NCBI GenBank assembly: GCA_944372665.1
Contig: CALVZV010000015.1
Location: 1 to 32,407, forward strand
From: an uncultured Clostridia bacterium
GTDB lineage: Bacteria; Bacillota; Clostridia; Christensenellales; DTU072
Length of the DNA stretch: 32,407 bases
Direction: 5' to 3'
Shown here: in pieces, positions 1 through 12,064 of the stretch
How positions within the stretch are numbered: the stretch's first letter is position 1
How the letters are laid out: each line of letters opens with the position of its first letter
The notes under the pieces: model-generated
The model's database searches: none
What the model was told of the DNA's origin: nothing
What the model saw: the letters and a program-made list of their open reading frames with translations, nothing else
Made by a program: the position numbers and the translations under genes

Positions 1-3988
<3,988 letters not shown>

Positions 3989-4002
3989 ATTATTTTAAAC
4001 GC

Positions 4003-4030
4003 TTTACAGAGCGCGTACGAAGTATATAAT
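4003..4030 (+). promoter_or_regulatory. SigmaA-type promoter TTTACA-16-TATAAT
   Basis: TTTACA at 4003-4008 and TATAAT at 4025-4030 are separated by 16 bases, in the short gap after ligA. The expected transcription start, about seven bases after the -10 box, coincides with the GTG start of the next gene at 4037. It probably drives the 4037 gene, yicC and perhaps the operon beyond. Confidence 0.65.
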
Positions 4031-4036
4031 TTAAAC

Positions 4037-5011
4037 GTGCGCGAAGGAAAAGCAGACGAAAAAGAGCTGAAGGAACACGTATTCGGCATTATATCGCACC
4101 GTAGAAAGGAAGTGACGGAATCGGCGGCATTGGGACGCGACGCTGCCAGAATAGACTGCGGCGCCGTCCTGGTGCATACCGATCCGATAACGGGCAGGTG
4201 CAAAAACATCGGTTCGCTGGCAATAAACGTGGCGGCTAACGACGTCGCGGCGGCAGGCGGTGAACCGGTAGCGTTTTTGCTGACCGTCATTCTGCCGGTC
4301 GCATCGGACGCTTCGGAATTGGGCAGGATAATGGCGGACGCCGAACGCGAATGCGTCAAAATAGACGCCGAGATCGTCGGCGGCCACAGTGAATTTTCGT
4401 CCGCAGTGACCCGCCCCGTAGTGAACGCGGTGGCGCTGGCAAAGCCCGTCAAAGGCTTTTCGGTCAGGAAAGCCATGCCGGGCGACGACATACTTCTGAC
4501 CAAAAGCGCCGCCACGGAAGCGGCGGTGTTGATATCCGAAAGAAAGCCCGGACTCCTTTCGGAGGAGGAAACCGGAATCATATCGGCTATGCGCGGCGGG
4601 TTAAGCGTCGTAAACGACTGTAAAGCCGTTGCCGGATCGGTGTCCGAAGCTTATATGCACGACGTCACGGAGGGCGGCGTGGAGAACGCGGTCTGGGAAA
4701 TGGCTGCCGGCGCGGGAGTCGGCGCAAGGATATATGCCGAAAAGATCGCGGTGTCCCCGATAGCCGAAAAGCTGTGCCGCGCCTTGAACATTAGCCCGCT
4801 GCGCTGTCTATCCAGCGGCGCGCTGCTTATTGCGGTAAAAAACGGTACCGCTTTGGCGGAAAAACTTGCGGATAAAGGCGTTTCGGCCGCAGTCATCGGT
4901 TCGGTGACCGGCGAAAGAGGCGTATATATATCGGAGAACGGAACCGAACGGGAGCTCGGACCGGTTTCGGACGAATTGCTTGCTGCGGAGGATAAACCAT
5001 GTACAGTATGA
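4037..5011 (+). CDS. AIR synthase-related (HypE-like) protein
   Basis: 324 residues, matching the PurM/HypE/ThiL ATP-binding superfamily. Supporting segments are the N-terminal GRDAARID (33-40), HTDPITG (47-53), the NDVAAAGGEP loop (68-77), and GGHSEF (115-120), which recalls the GGHTE motif of HypE-like proteins. The C-terminal half carries the second domain (HDVTEGGVENAVWEMA). True HypE ends in PRIC with a reactive cysteine. This protein ends KPCTV and has no hyp or hydrogenase neighbours, so its substrate is unknown. The GTG start at 4037 is chosen because homology to HypE-like proteins begins near residue 10. It has no Shine-Dalgarno sequence and lies where transcription should begin. The gene overlaps yicC by 13 bases. 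Confidence 0.85.
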   Translation: MREGKADEKELKEHVFGIISHRRKEVTESAALGRDAARIDCGAVLVHTDPITGRCKNIGSLAINVAANDVAAAGGEPVAFLLTVILPVASDASELGRIMADAERECVKIDAEIVGGHSEFSSAVTRPVVNAVALAKPVKGFSVRKAMPGDDILLTKSAATEAAVLISERKPGLLSEEETGIISAMRGGLSVVNDCKAVAGSVSEAYMHDVTEGGVENAVWEMAAGAGVGARIYAEKIAVSPIAEKLCRALNISPLRCLSSGALLIAVKNGTALAEKLADKGVSAAVIGSVTGERGVYISENGTERELGPVSDELLAAEDKPCTV

Positions 5012-5868
5012 CCGGATACGGCAAAGGCATTTGCGAAAAAGACGGACTCAAAGTGACGGTGGAATTAAAAAGCGTCAATCACCGTTTTCTGGATATCGCT
5101 TTCAAGCTGCCGCGCTGCTATCAGTTTGCGGAAAAGATAATACGCGAATCGTTGACCGCCCGGGTTTCGCGCGGACATATCGACGTCTTTCTGAACGTGG
5201 AGGACGGCAGGGAAAACGGAGGCGCCGTGCTTAACGAAAGACTGGCGGCGGATTACAAAAGGATCTCCGAGAAACTGGCTATGATGGGCTTTGAAAACGA
5301 CGTGACCGCCTCCGCTCTCATACGCGTGCCGGATATGGTGGAGTCCTCCGAACCCGACGAAGGCGACTGCCTGCTTTCGGAAGCCGTCGCGGAAGCGGCT
5401 GCAAATGCGGTCGGAGCGCTTCTGGAAATGCGTTTTGCCGAAGGCATGCGCCTGGAAAAGGATCTTGCAGACAAAGTGCGTACGCTGAAAACGCTGCTGG
5501 ACGAAATAGCTTTACGCGCGCCCGAAGTGGCAAAAGATCACCGCGAAAAACTGCGCGAAAGGGTATCGGAAGCCTTTGCGGACGTCGAGATAGACGAAAA
5601 CAGACTGCTGGGCGAAATCGCCGTATATGCCGACAGGGTGGCTATCGACGAGGAAATAACCAGGCTCAACAGTCACATCGAAAATTACGGCGAGATAATC
5701 CGCTCCGACGGAGCCAAAGGCAAAAAGCTGGATTTCCTTACCCAGGAAGCGGGCAGGGAAGTCAACACTATAGGCAGCAAATGCAACGATCTGTATATTA
5801 CCAAACGCGTCCTGGAACTTAAAAACGTCGTCGAGACGATAAGGGAACAGGTGCAGAATATAGAATAA
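4999..5868 (+). CDS. yicC: YicC/YloC family endoribonuclease
   Basis: 289 residues, beginning MYSMTGYGKG, the family's hallmark N-terminus. It ends with the conserved C-terminal domain including LDFLTQEAGREVNTIGSK and ELKNVVETIREQVQNIE. Family members are reported endoribonucleases linked to RNA turnover and stress or stationary-phase phenotypes. GGAGG about eight bases upstream supports the ATG at 4999, which lies inside the end of the HypE-like gene, so translational coupling is likely. In Bacillus the homologue yloC is followed by remA, gmk and rpoZ. Here rpoZ follows after only 28 bases. Confidence 0.93.
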   Translation: MYSMTGYGKGICEKDGLKVTVELKSVNHRFLDIAFKLPRCYQFAEKIIRESLTARVSRGHIDVFLNVEDGRENGGAVLNERLAADYKRISEKLAMMGFENDVTASALIRVPDMVESSEPDEGDCLLSEAVAEAAANAVGALLEMRFAEGMRLEKDLADKVRTLKTLLDEIALRAPEVAKDHREKLRERVSEAFADVEIDENRLLGEIAVYADRVAIDEEITRLNSHIENYGEIIRSDGAKGKKLDFLTQEAGREVNTIGSKCNDLYITKRVLELKNVVETIREQVQNIE

Positions 5869-5896
5869 ACAACCCGAAAGAAGGAGAACTATAACT

Positions 5897-6094
5897 ATGA
5901 TGATCGATCCCCCGATTGACAAACTCATCAAAAAGGCGCCTTGCCGTTATGCGCTCGTAGTGGGAATTACCAAACGCGCTAAAGATCTGCTGGACATGGA
6001 ATCCAAAGAGCTGGAAGAATCCGGGCTTAAAGCCGTTTCCTACGCCGCAAAGGAAATATACGACGGCAAGATCAAGGTGATCGTCAACAAATAA
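5897..6094 (+). CDS. rpoZ: DNA-directed RNA polymerase omega subunit
   Basis: 65 residues, the usual length for the short Firmicutes omega, which helps fold and assemble the beta' subunit. CRYALVVGITKRAKDL (about residues 17-32) matches the conserved RYALVxxxxKRAxxL core. AAKEIYDGKIKV near the end matches the conserved A-EI--GKI segment. The SD AAGGAG at 5881-5886 lies ten bases before the first of two adjacent ATG codons. The stop TAA shares its last base with the ATG of coaBC. A gmk gene normally found just upstream is absent. Confidence 0.95.
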   Translation: MMIDPPIDKLIKKAPCRYALVVGITKRAKDLLDMESKELEESGLKAVSYAAKEIYDGKIKVIVNK

Positions 6095-7266
6095 TGAAGA
6101 CCGTAATACTCGGCGTTACCGGCGGAATAGCCGCGTACAAAAGCTGCGAAGCGGTTTCGCGTTTCAGACGTCTGGGATACGACGTGCGCGTCGTCATGAG
6201 CAAAAACGCCACCGAGTTCGTAACGCCGCTGACGTTCGAAAGCCTCAGTCACAACAAGGTCGTCGTCGATACTTTCGACAAGACGCGAGAATTCGAGATA
6301 GAGCATATAAGCTATGCGGAGCTTGCTTCGGCGTTCGTTATTGCTCCGGCGACGGCGAATTTTATCGGCAAGCTGGCGTCCGGGATATGCGACGACATGC
6401 TGACCACGACTGTGACCGCAACCAAAAAACCGGTATTCATCTGCCCGGCAATGAATGTCAACATGTACGAAAATCCCGTTACCCGTGCCAATATCGAAAA
6501 GCTGAAAGCCTTGGGCTACAGGTTCATAGGTCCGGAATCGGGCTTGCTGGCATGCGGAGTTACCGGCGCGGGAAGAATGAGCGAGCCCGAAACCATCGTG
6601 GCGGAAGTAGACAAATTTCTGACTCCCGTTCAGGATTACCGCGGGCTGACGGTGCTGGTGACCTCGGGCGCGACGCGCGAGGCTATAGACGGAGTCAGGT
6701 TCATTTCCAACCGTTCTTCCGGCAAAATGGGCGCGGCGTTAGCCGAAGCCGCTCAAGCCAGGGGAGCAAAGGTGATTTTCATCGCCGGATACATGACCGC
6801 CCCGATGCCTTCCGCAGCTAAAATAATCAGAGTGAACACCACCGCCGAGATGTTTGAAGCGGCAACTTCCGGTGCGGCGGAAGCGGACGTAGTGATCATG
6901 GCGGCGGCTCCGGGCGACTATAAAGTCAAAAATTATTCTCCGTCAAAAATAAAAGCCGAGAACGTAACGCTGGAACTGGAGAAAAACCCCGATATCGCGG
7001 CGGCTATAGGCAGAAATAAGGGCAGCGCGAAACTGGTGGTTTTCGCCGCGGAAACCGATGATCTCATCAAGAACGCGATTGCTAAGCTGAAAGCCAAGAA
7101 TGCCGATATGATCGTTTCCAACGACGTGACCGCCGAAGGCGCGGGCTTCGACTGCGACACCAACGTCGTCACGCTTATAGAGGCGGGCGGAGCGATGACG
7201 GCGCTTGAAAAGATGTCAAAGCGCGAACTTGCGGACGTTATTTTGGACGCAGTAAAGCATTTATGA
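6094..7266 (+). CDS. coaBC: Bifunctional phosphopantothenoylcysteine decarboxylase/phosphopantothenate-cysteine ligase
   Basis: Carries out two consecutive steps of coenzyme A synthesis: CTP-dependent ligation of cysteine to 4'-phosphopantothenate (CoaB), then flavin-dependent decarboxylation (CoaC). The CoaC half (about 1-180) shows the active-site histidine H71 in HISYAELA, the PAMNVNM motif (118-124), and the catalytic cysteine C154 in LLACGVTGAGRM. The CoaB half starts near residue 184 with LTVLVTSGATREAID, ISNRSSGKMG and AAPGDYKVKNYSPSKIK, which holds the lysine-rich loop. The 390-residue length is normal. It starts on the last base of the rpoZ stop and ends in an ATGA overlap with priA, so coupled translation is expected. 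Confidence 0.97.
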   Translation: MKTVILGVTGGIAAYKSCEAVSRFRRLGYDVRVVMSKNATEFVTPLTFESLSHNKVVVDTFDKTREFEIEHISYAELASAFVIAPATANFIGKLASGICDDMLTTTVTATKKPVFICPAMNVNMYENPVTRANIEKLKALGYRFIGPESGLLACGVTGAGRMSEPETIVAEVDKFLTPVQDYRGLTVLVTSGATREAIDGVRFISNRSSGKMGAALAEAAQARGAKVIFIAGYMTAPMPSAAKIIRVNTTAEMFEAATSGAAEADVVIMAAAPGDYKVKNYSPSKIKAENVTLELEKNPDIAAAIGRNKGSAKLVVFAAETDDLIKNAIAKLKAKNADMIVSNDVTAEGAGFDCDTNVVTLIEAGGAMTALEKMSKRELADVILDAVKHL

Positions 7267-9446
7267 TCGCCGAAGTCATAGTCGACATATCCAATTCCGA
7301 CGTCGATAAGGTATTCGACTATATCGCGCCGGAGGGGATCGCGCCTGGCGACCGCGTAGTGGTGCCATTCGGCAGGCAGAAGCTGGAAGGCTATGTTCTG
7401 CGCCTGAAGGAAAATCCGACGACCTCGCACGCCCTGAAAAGTATAGAACGCGCTCTTGACGACGAGCCGCTGATACTTCCCGAGTTTATAAAACTGGCGG
7501 AATTCATGCGCGGCAAAAATCTGAGATACGCGGATTGCTTCAGACTGTTCATACCCAACAAACTGCGCGGCGGCAGAATACGCGAACTGTACAGGAATTA
7601 TCTTTTTTTAAACGGATCTCTCGATTTCGAAAAAGAGTACGGCGCCATTACGCAAAAAGCGAAGGCGCGCCGCGCGCTATATAAAGAGATTTACGAAGTC
7701 AAAAGCGTTGCCGAGCGCGACGTTTTGCAAAGGTATTCCGCTTCGACGGTCAACGCGCTGATCGAATCGGGACTGATATACAAAGAATCCGTTGCCGAGG
7801 CGCGCACTCCTTCGGGAATGAAGGTTTCGGGCGACAAACCCGTTCTGACGCCGAAGCAGCGCGAAACCGTAGACAAAATCGTTTCGGGAAGCGGCACTTT
7901 CCTTTTGCACGGAGTGACCGGTTCGGGCAAAACCGAAGTGTACATGCGCGTCATCGAGGACGCGCTGAATAAGGGCAAAACCGCCATAATGCTTGTGCCC
8001 GAAATAGCGCTTACGCCGCAGATGCTCGGGATTTTCCGCGCGCGTTTCGGCTCCGTAGTCAGCATACAGCACAGCTCGCTTTCGGACGGGGAACGCTATG
8101 ACGAATGGATGAAGCTCAGGCGCGGCGAAGCAAAAGTGGCGCTGGGCGCGCGCTCCGCCGTATTCGCGCCGTTAAAAGACGTCGGCGTGGTCATACTGGA
8201 CGAGGAACACGACTCCAGCTACATTTCCGAGTCGAACCCGAGATATTTCACCTGCGAGGTAGCAGCTTTCAGAGCGCGTTATAACGGAGCAAAGCTGATA
8301 CTAGGCTCCGCCACTCCGTCGGTGGAAAGCTATTACAAAGCGCTTAAAGGCGAGTATACCTTGCTTGAGATGTCGGGCAGAGTCAACGAAAAAGAACTGC
8401 CTTTGCTGGAAACGGTGGATATGCGCGAGGAGATACGCCGTGGCAATCTGGGACTTTTTTCGACTGCTCTCATAAGAGAGATCGAAACGGCGCTGAAAGA
8501 AAAAAACCAGGTTATGCTGTTTCTTAACCGACGCGGTTACGCTTCGTTTTTGAGATGCCGTAATTGCGGATTCGTGCCCAGATGCCCAGACTGCGACGTA
8601 TCGCTTACATACCATATGGAAGACGACACGCTGCGCTGCCACTACTGCGGCGCGCGTTTCAGAAGCATCGACGCTTGTCCTAAATGCGGATATACGGACC
8701 TTAAAGAAGGGAAAACGGGAACCGAAAAGCTGGAAGAAGAAACAAAGCGCCTTTTTCCCGAAGCCCGTGTTCTCAGAATGGATAACGATACGACCAGGCT
8801 CAGGGACGCCTATACGGACATCCTGACAAAGTTTGCTTCGAAAGAAGCGGATATTCTTGTAGGCACGCAGATGATAGCCAAAGGACACGACTTCAAGGAC
8901 GTCACCTTGGTTGGCATAATCGACGCGGACATAGCCTTGTATTATTCGGACTACCGTTCAGCCGAGAGAACTTTCCAGCTGATAACCCAGGTCGCCGGCA
9001 GGGCCGGCAGAGCGGAAAAGGCGGGCAAGGTGATAATGCAAACGTATTCGCCCAACCACTACGTCTATAAGTTTGCCAAAAAATACGATTACCGCGGCTT
9101 TTACGACAACGAAATAAGAGCCAGGGAACTGACCAAATATCCGCCGTTCACAAAGATAGTCAGGCTGCTGGCGCTTTCGGAAACGGAGAGCGCAGCCTCA
9201 AACGCCGCCAGAAGCCTTGCCGCAGAAGTGGTTGGTCTGAAAAACGGTACGGCAGGGATACTCCGCGTACAGGTGATGCAGTCCGCGATAAAGCGGCTTA
9301 GGTCGTATTACCGCTATCAGGTGGTGATCTGGATAGACTGTGACGCCGAGGACGAGATCTGTCCCGCGCTTTATGCGTTTGCCAGAAAAGCGTCGTCAGG
9401 TAAAGTCACGGTATTTGCCGAAGTCAATCCGCAACAGATGTTGTAA
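7263..9446 (+). CDS. priA: Primosomal protein N' (replication restart helicase PriA)
   Basis: Superfamily 2 helicase that recognises stalled forks and reloads the replicative helicase. The N-terminal DNA-binding domain (about 1-190) is followed by Walker A GVTGSGKT (217-224) and DEEH (313-316). Eight zinc-binding cysteines are in place at 432, 435, 441, 444, 459, 462, 472 and 475. The helicase C-terminal motif QVAGRAGRAEKAG follows. Its 727 residues are about the size of E. coli PriA and shorter than Bacillus PriA. It overlaps the coaBC stop by four bases. Its position in this operon is typical of Firmicutes. Confidence 0.96.
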   Translation: MIAEVIVDISNSDVDKVFDYIAPEGIAPGDRVVVPFGRQKLEGYVLRLKENPTTSHALKSIERALDDEPLILPEFIKLAEFMRGKNLRYADCFRLFIPNKLRGGRIRELYRNYLFLNGSLDFEKEYGAITQKAKARRALYKEIYEVKSVAERDVLQRYSASTVNALIESGLIYKESVAEARTPSGMKVSGDKPVLTPKQRETVDKIVSGSGTFLLHGVTGSGKTEVYMRVIEDALNKGKTAIMLVPEIALTPQMLGIFRARFGSVVSIQHSSLSDGERYDEWMKLRRGEAKVALGARSAVFAPLKDVGVVILDEEHDSSYISESNPRYFTCEVAAFRARYNGAKLILGSATPSVESYYKALKGEYTLLEMSGRVNEKELPLLETVDMREEIRRGNLGLFSTALIREIETALKEKNQVMLFLNRRGYASFLRCRNCGFVPRCPDCDVSLTYHMEDDTLRCHYCGARFRSIDACPKCGYTDLKEGKTGTEKLEEETKRLFPEARVLRMDNDTTRLRDAYTDILTKFASKEADILVGTQMIAKGHDFKDVTLVGIIDADIALYYSDYRSAERTFQLITQVAGRAGRAEKAGKVIMQTYSPNHYVYKFAKKYDYRGFYDNEIRARELTKYPPFTKIVRLLALSETESAASNAARSLAAEVVGLKNGTAGILRVQVMQSAIKRLRSYYRYQVVIWIDCDAEDEICPALYAFARKASSGKVTVFAEVNPQQML

Positions 9447-9470
9447 ACAGATATAAGAGGAAGAATAAAA

Positions 9471-9929
9471 ATGGCGTTAAGAAACATTTTCAAGGAAGGC
9501 GAACCGATTTTGAGGCGCGTGGCGCGCGAAGTGGGCGGCATCGACGAAAGGGTCGTCACGCTGCTTGACGATATGCGCGAAACAATGATTAAAGCCGACG
9601 GCGTGGGGCTGGCGGCTCCGCAGGTCGGAGTATCCAAACGCATAATCGTCATAAAGCCCGACGCGGAATCGGACGAGATCGTCGAGATGATAAATCCCGT
9701 TATCAGCGAGCAGTCCGGCGTACAGGTGGGCGTAGAGGGCTGCCTTTCGGTAGACTCTTCCAAAAACTGCAAGATCGCAAGACCCATGCGTCTGAAGATA
9801 GAATACACGGACAGAAACGGCGTTCGGCACTCCGAATACGCCTTGGGGTTCAAAGCGCGCGTTATATGCCACGAGACCGATCATCTGAACGGTATTTTGT
9901 TTATCGACAAGGAGTACCGCGGCAGATGA
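9471..9929 (+). CDS. def: Peptide deformylase
   Basis: Removes the formyl group from the N-terminal methionine of new proteins, using an active-site metal. All three signature motifs are present: GVGLAAPQ (44-51), EGCLS with metal ligand C91 (89-93), and HETDH (134-138). The 152-residue length and the MALRNI-type start fit the family. The SD AGAGGAAG lies upstream of the ATG in the 24-base gap after priA. The stop overlaps the fmt ATG by four bases (ATGA), so the deformylase and the formyltransferase that creates its substrate are coupled. Confidence 0.97.
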   Translation: MALRNIFKEGEPILRRVAREVGGIDERVVTLLDDMRETMIKADGVGLAAPQVGVSKRIIVIKPDAESDEIVEMINPVISEQSGVQVGVEGCLSVDSSKNCKIARPMRLKIEYTDRNGVRHSEYALGFKARVICHETDHLNGILFIDKEYRGR

Positions 9930-10849
9930 AGGTCATATTTCTGGGAACGGGAGAGTTTTCGCTTACCGTGCTCAAGACGGTATATTCGTCGCGGCACACA
10001 GTCGTAGCGGCGGTCGCGCAGCCCGACAGAGTAAACGCCAGGAACGGCAGGATCATTCCTTCGCCCGTTTCGGTATTCGCGCGCGAAAACGATATAAAAC
10101 TGTTCAAATTCGAGCGTATAGGCAGCGGCGCGGAGGAATTGAAGGCGCTGGGCGCCGACGTCATGCTGACGGCGTCCTACGGTCAGATGCTGCCGGAATC
10201 GGTTTTGAATCTTTGTCCGTTCGGCGTTATTAACACGCACGCCTCGCTGCTGCCTAAATACCGCGGCGCGTCGCCCATACAGGCGGCGATCGAGGCAGGC
10301 GAGACGGAAACGGGCGTCAGCGTTATGCGCACCGTCATGAAAATGGACGCCGGCGATATAATCGCAGCCGAAAAAATGCGTTTGACGGGCGAAGAAAACA
10401 GCGCCGAATGCTTCGAAAAACTTGCCGTTATTGCCGCAAGACTGGCGGTCGAGGCGCTTAACGCCCTGGAAGACGGCACTGCCGTAACGGTTCGGCAGGA
10501 CGAAAGGCAGGCGACGTATTGCAAAAAGCTTAAAAAGTCGGACGGGAAAATTGACTTTTCTCTTCCCGCCGAAAAAATACACAATATCGTAAGAGCGTAT
10601 TACGGATTTCCGGGTACGTATTTCGAGTATAACGGAAAGACTGTTAAAATCATTAAATCGCGAGTGACCGAAGGTGCCGACGCCGCGCCCGGTACGGTGA
10701 TAGAATCGGATCCTAAACGCGGACTGAAAATACAGTGCGGAGACGGCGCGATAGAGGCGCTGACCGTCCAGGGAGAAGGCGGCAAGGCGATGTCCGCGGG
10801 CGATTATCTTAGGGGACATCCCATAGAAAAGGGGAGCGTAATCGTATAG
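9926..10849 (+). CDS. fmt: Methionyl-tRNA formyltransferase
   Basis: Formylates initiator Met-tRNA with 10-formyl-tetrahydrofolate. The start at 9926 gives MKVIFLGTGEFS, the normal N-terminus. A longer in-frame start at 9866 would lie within def and add 20 unrelated residues. The catalytic signature THASLLPKYRGASPI has histidine H105, and MDAGDI contains the catalytic aspartate D141. The C-terminal tRNA-binding domain is present. The encoded protein is 307 residues, normal for the family. The stop TAG is followed directly by the rsmB ATG. Confidence 0.96.
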   Translation: MKVIFLGTGEFSLTVLKTVYSSRHTVVAAVAQPDRVNARNGRIIPSPVSVFARENDIKLFKFERIGSGAEELKALGADVMLTASYGQMLPESVLNLCPFGVINTHASLLPKYRGASPIQAAIEAGETETGVSVMRTVMKMDAGDIIAAEKMRLTGEENSAECFEKLAVIAARLAVEALNALEDGTAVTVRQDERQATYCKKLKKSDGKIDFSLPAEKIHNIVRAYYGFPGTYFEYNGKTVKIIKSRVTEGADAAPGTVIESDPKRGLKIQCGDGAIEALTVQGEGGKAMSAGDYLRGHPIEKGSVIV

Positions 10850-12064
10850 ATGCAACAGGCAATGACCGAAGCGTATGCCGTACTCGACTCCGTATTCAGG
10901 CGTGGCGCATACGTCAATATCGCTATAAAAAACGCCGACTGCCGTCTGAAAGCGCTGATGACCAATATCGTTTACGGAACCGTGGAGCGCTTTTACGAAT
11001 GCGAATATACGCTGTCGATACTATCGAAATCGGTAAAACCCGCCCTTAAAACGCTGATGCTGGAAAGCATCTACATGTTAAACCACATGAATCTTCCCCC
11101 TTATGCCGTCGTAAATTCCGCTGTGAACGTCGCAGGGGAAAAATTCGGCGAAAAGGTAAAAGGCTTCGTAAATGCCGTTTTGAAAAACGTCGCTGCGGGA
11201 AAGGTGAAAATGCCCGTGTCGGGTGACGATTACGAACGTATAAAATACAACGCGCCGCCTTTTGTTATCGAAAAACTGAGAAAGGACGGCTTCGATCCCG
11301 CAGCGTTTTTGCTGCCGCCACAAAAAAAGGTAGTGCATTTCAGGATCACCGGAATTTCCGAAAAGGAAACCGTGCTTAATTCGGTGCCCGACGCCGAACC
11401 GAGCTATGCGGGCGGATATACAGCAAAAAGCAGCGACGTGCTTGACAAACTCAACGACTCGGGTAAGATCACGTTCCAGTCGGCTTCTTCGATGGAGTGC
11501 GTAAACGCATTCGGCGACCTGAAAGGTAAAATGATGTTGGACGTCTGCGCCGCTCCGGGCGGAAAAGCCGCGTATGCCGCTTCGCTGGGCGCCGCGGTCA
11601 CCGCGTGCGATATTCATCCGCACCGCGTCGGGCTTATAAAATCGTATGCCGCGCGCACAGGGGTAACGCTTGACGCGCGCGTAGCCGACGCCACGGTATT
11701 CGAACCGGCGTTCGAAGAAGCGTTCGACTGCGTTCTGGCTGACGTGCCGTGTTCGGGGCTGGGCGTGGTCGCTTCCAGACCGGACGTGGTGTTGAACAAA
11801 AAGACGGACGACGTCGAAAAACTAGCCGCGATCCAATACGGCATTCTTTCCGTTTGCGCACGCTATGTGAAAAGGGGCGGCAAACTGGTATATTCCACTT
11901 GTACGCCGCTTAAGGAGGAAACGGAAAGACAGATAGAGCGTTTTCTCTCCGAAAACGACAATTTCCGTATCCTTAACTACAAAAATAATTTAAAATTCGG
12001 CAGATTGATGATGCCTGACGAGATCGACGACGGTTTTTTCGTCGCCGTGACGGAGAAAATATGA
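10850..12064 (+). CDS. rsmB: 16S rRNA (cytosine-967-C5)-methyltransferase RsmB
   Basis: Methylates C967 (E. coli numbering) of 16S rRNA using S-adenosylmethionine. The N-terminal NusB-like RNA-binding domain covers about residues 1-125. The methyltransferase domain has SAM motif DVCAAPGGK (231-239), DVPCSG with C301, and YSTCTP with the nucleophile C351. The 404-residue protein is somewhat shorter than the usual 430-450. A GGGGAG SD lies inside the end of fmt. It overlaps rlmN by four bases (ATGA), as in the Bacillus yloM-yloN order. Confidence 0.94.
   Translation: MQQAMTEAYAVLDSVFRRGAYVNIAIKNADCRLKALMTNIVYGTVERFYECEYTLSILSKSVKPALKTLMLESIYMLNHMNLPPYAVVNSAVNVAGEKFGEKVKGFVNAVLKNVAAGKVKMPVSGDDYERIKYNAPPFVIEKLRKDGFDPAAFLLPPQKKVVHFRITGISEKETVLNSVPDAEPSYAGGYTAKSSDVLDKLNDSGKITFQSASSMECVNAFGDLKGKMMLDVCAAPGGKAAYAASLGAAVTACDIHPHRVGLIKSYAARTGVTLDARVADATVFEPAFEEAFDCVLADVPCSGLGVVASRPDVVLNKKTDDVEKLAAIQYGILSVCARYVKRGGKLVYSTCTPLKEETERQIERFLSENDNFRILNYKNNLKFGRLMMPDEIDDGFFVAVTEKI

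Noticed and set aside
4037..5011. Canonical hydrogenase maturation protein HypE
   Set aside because: The C-terminal PRIC needed for carbamoyl transfer is absent and no other hyp genes are present.
9866..9925. Longer Fmt N-terminus starting at 9866
   Set aside because: The extra residues lie within def in another frame and do not resemble Fmt. The ATG at 9926 forms the usual ATGA overlap.
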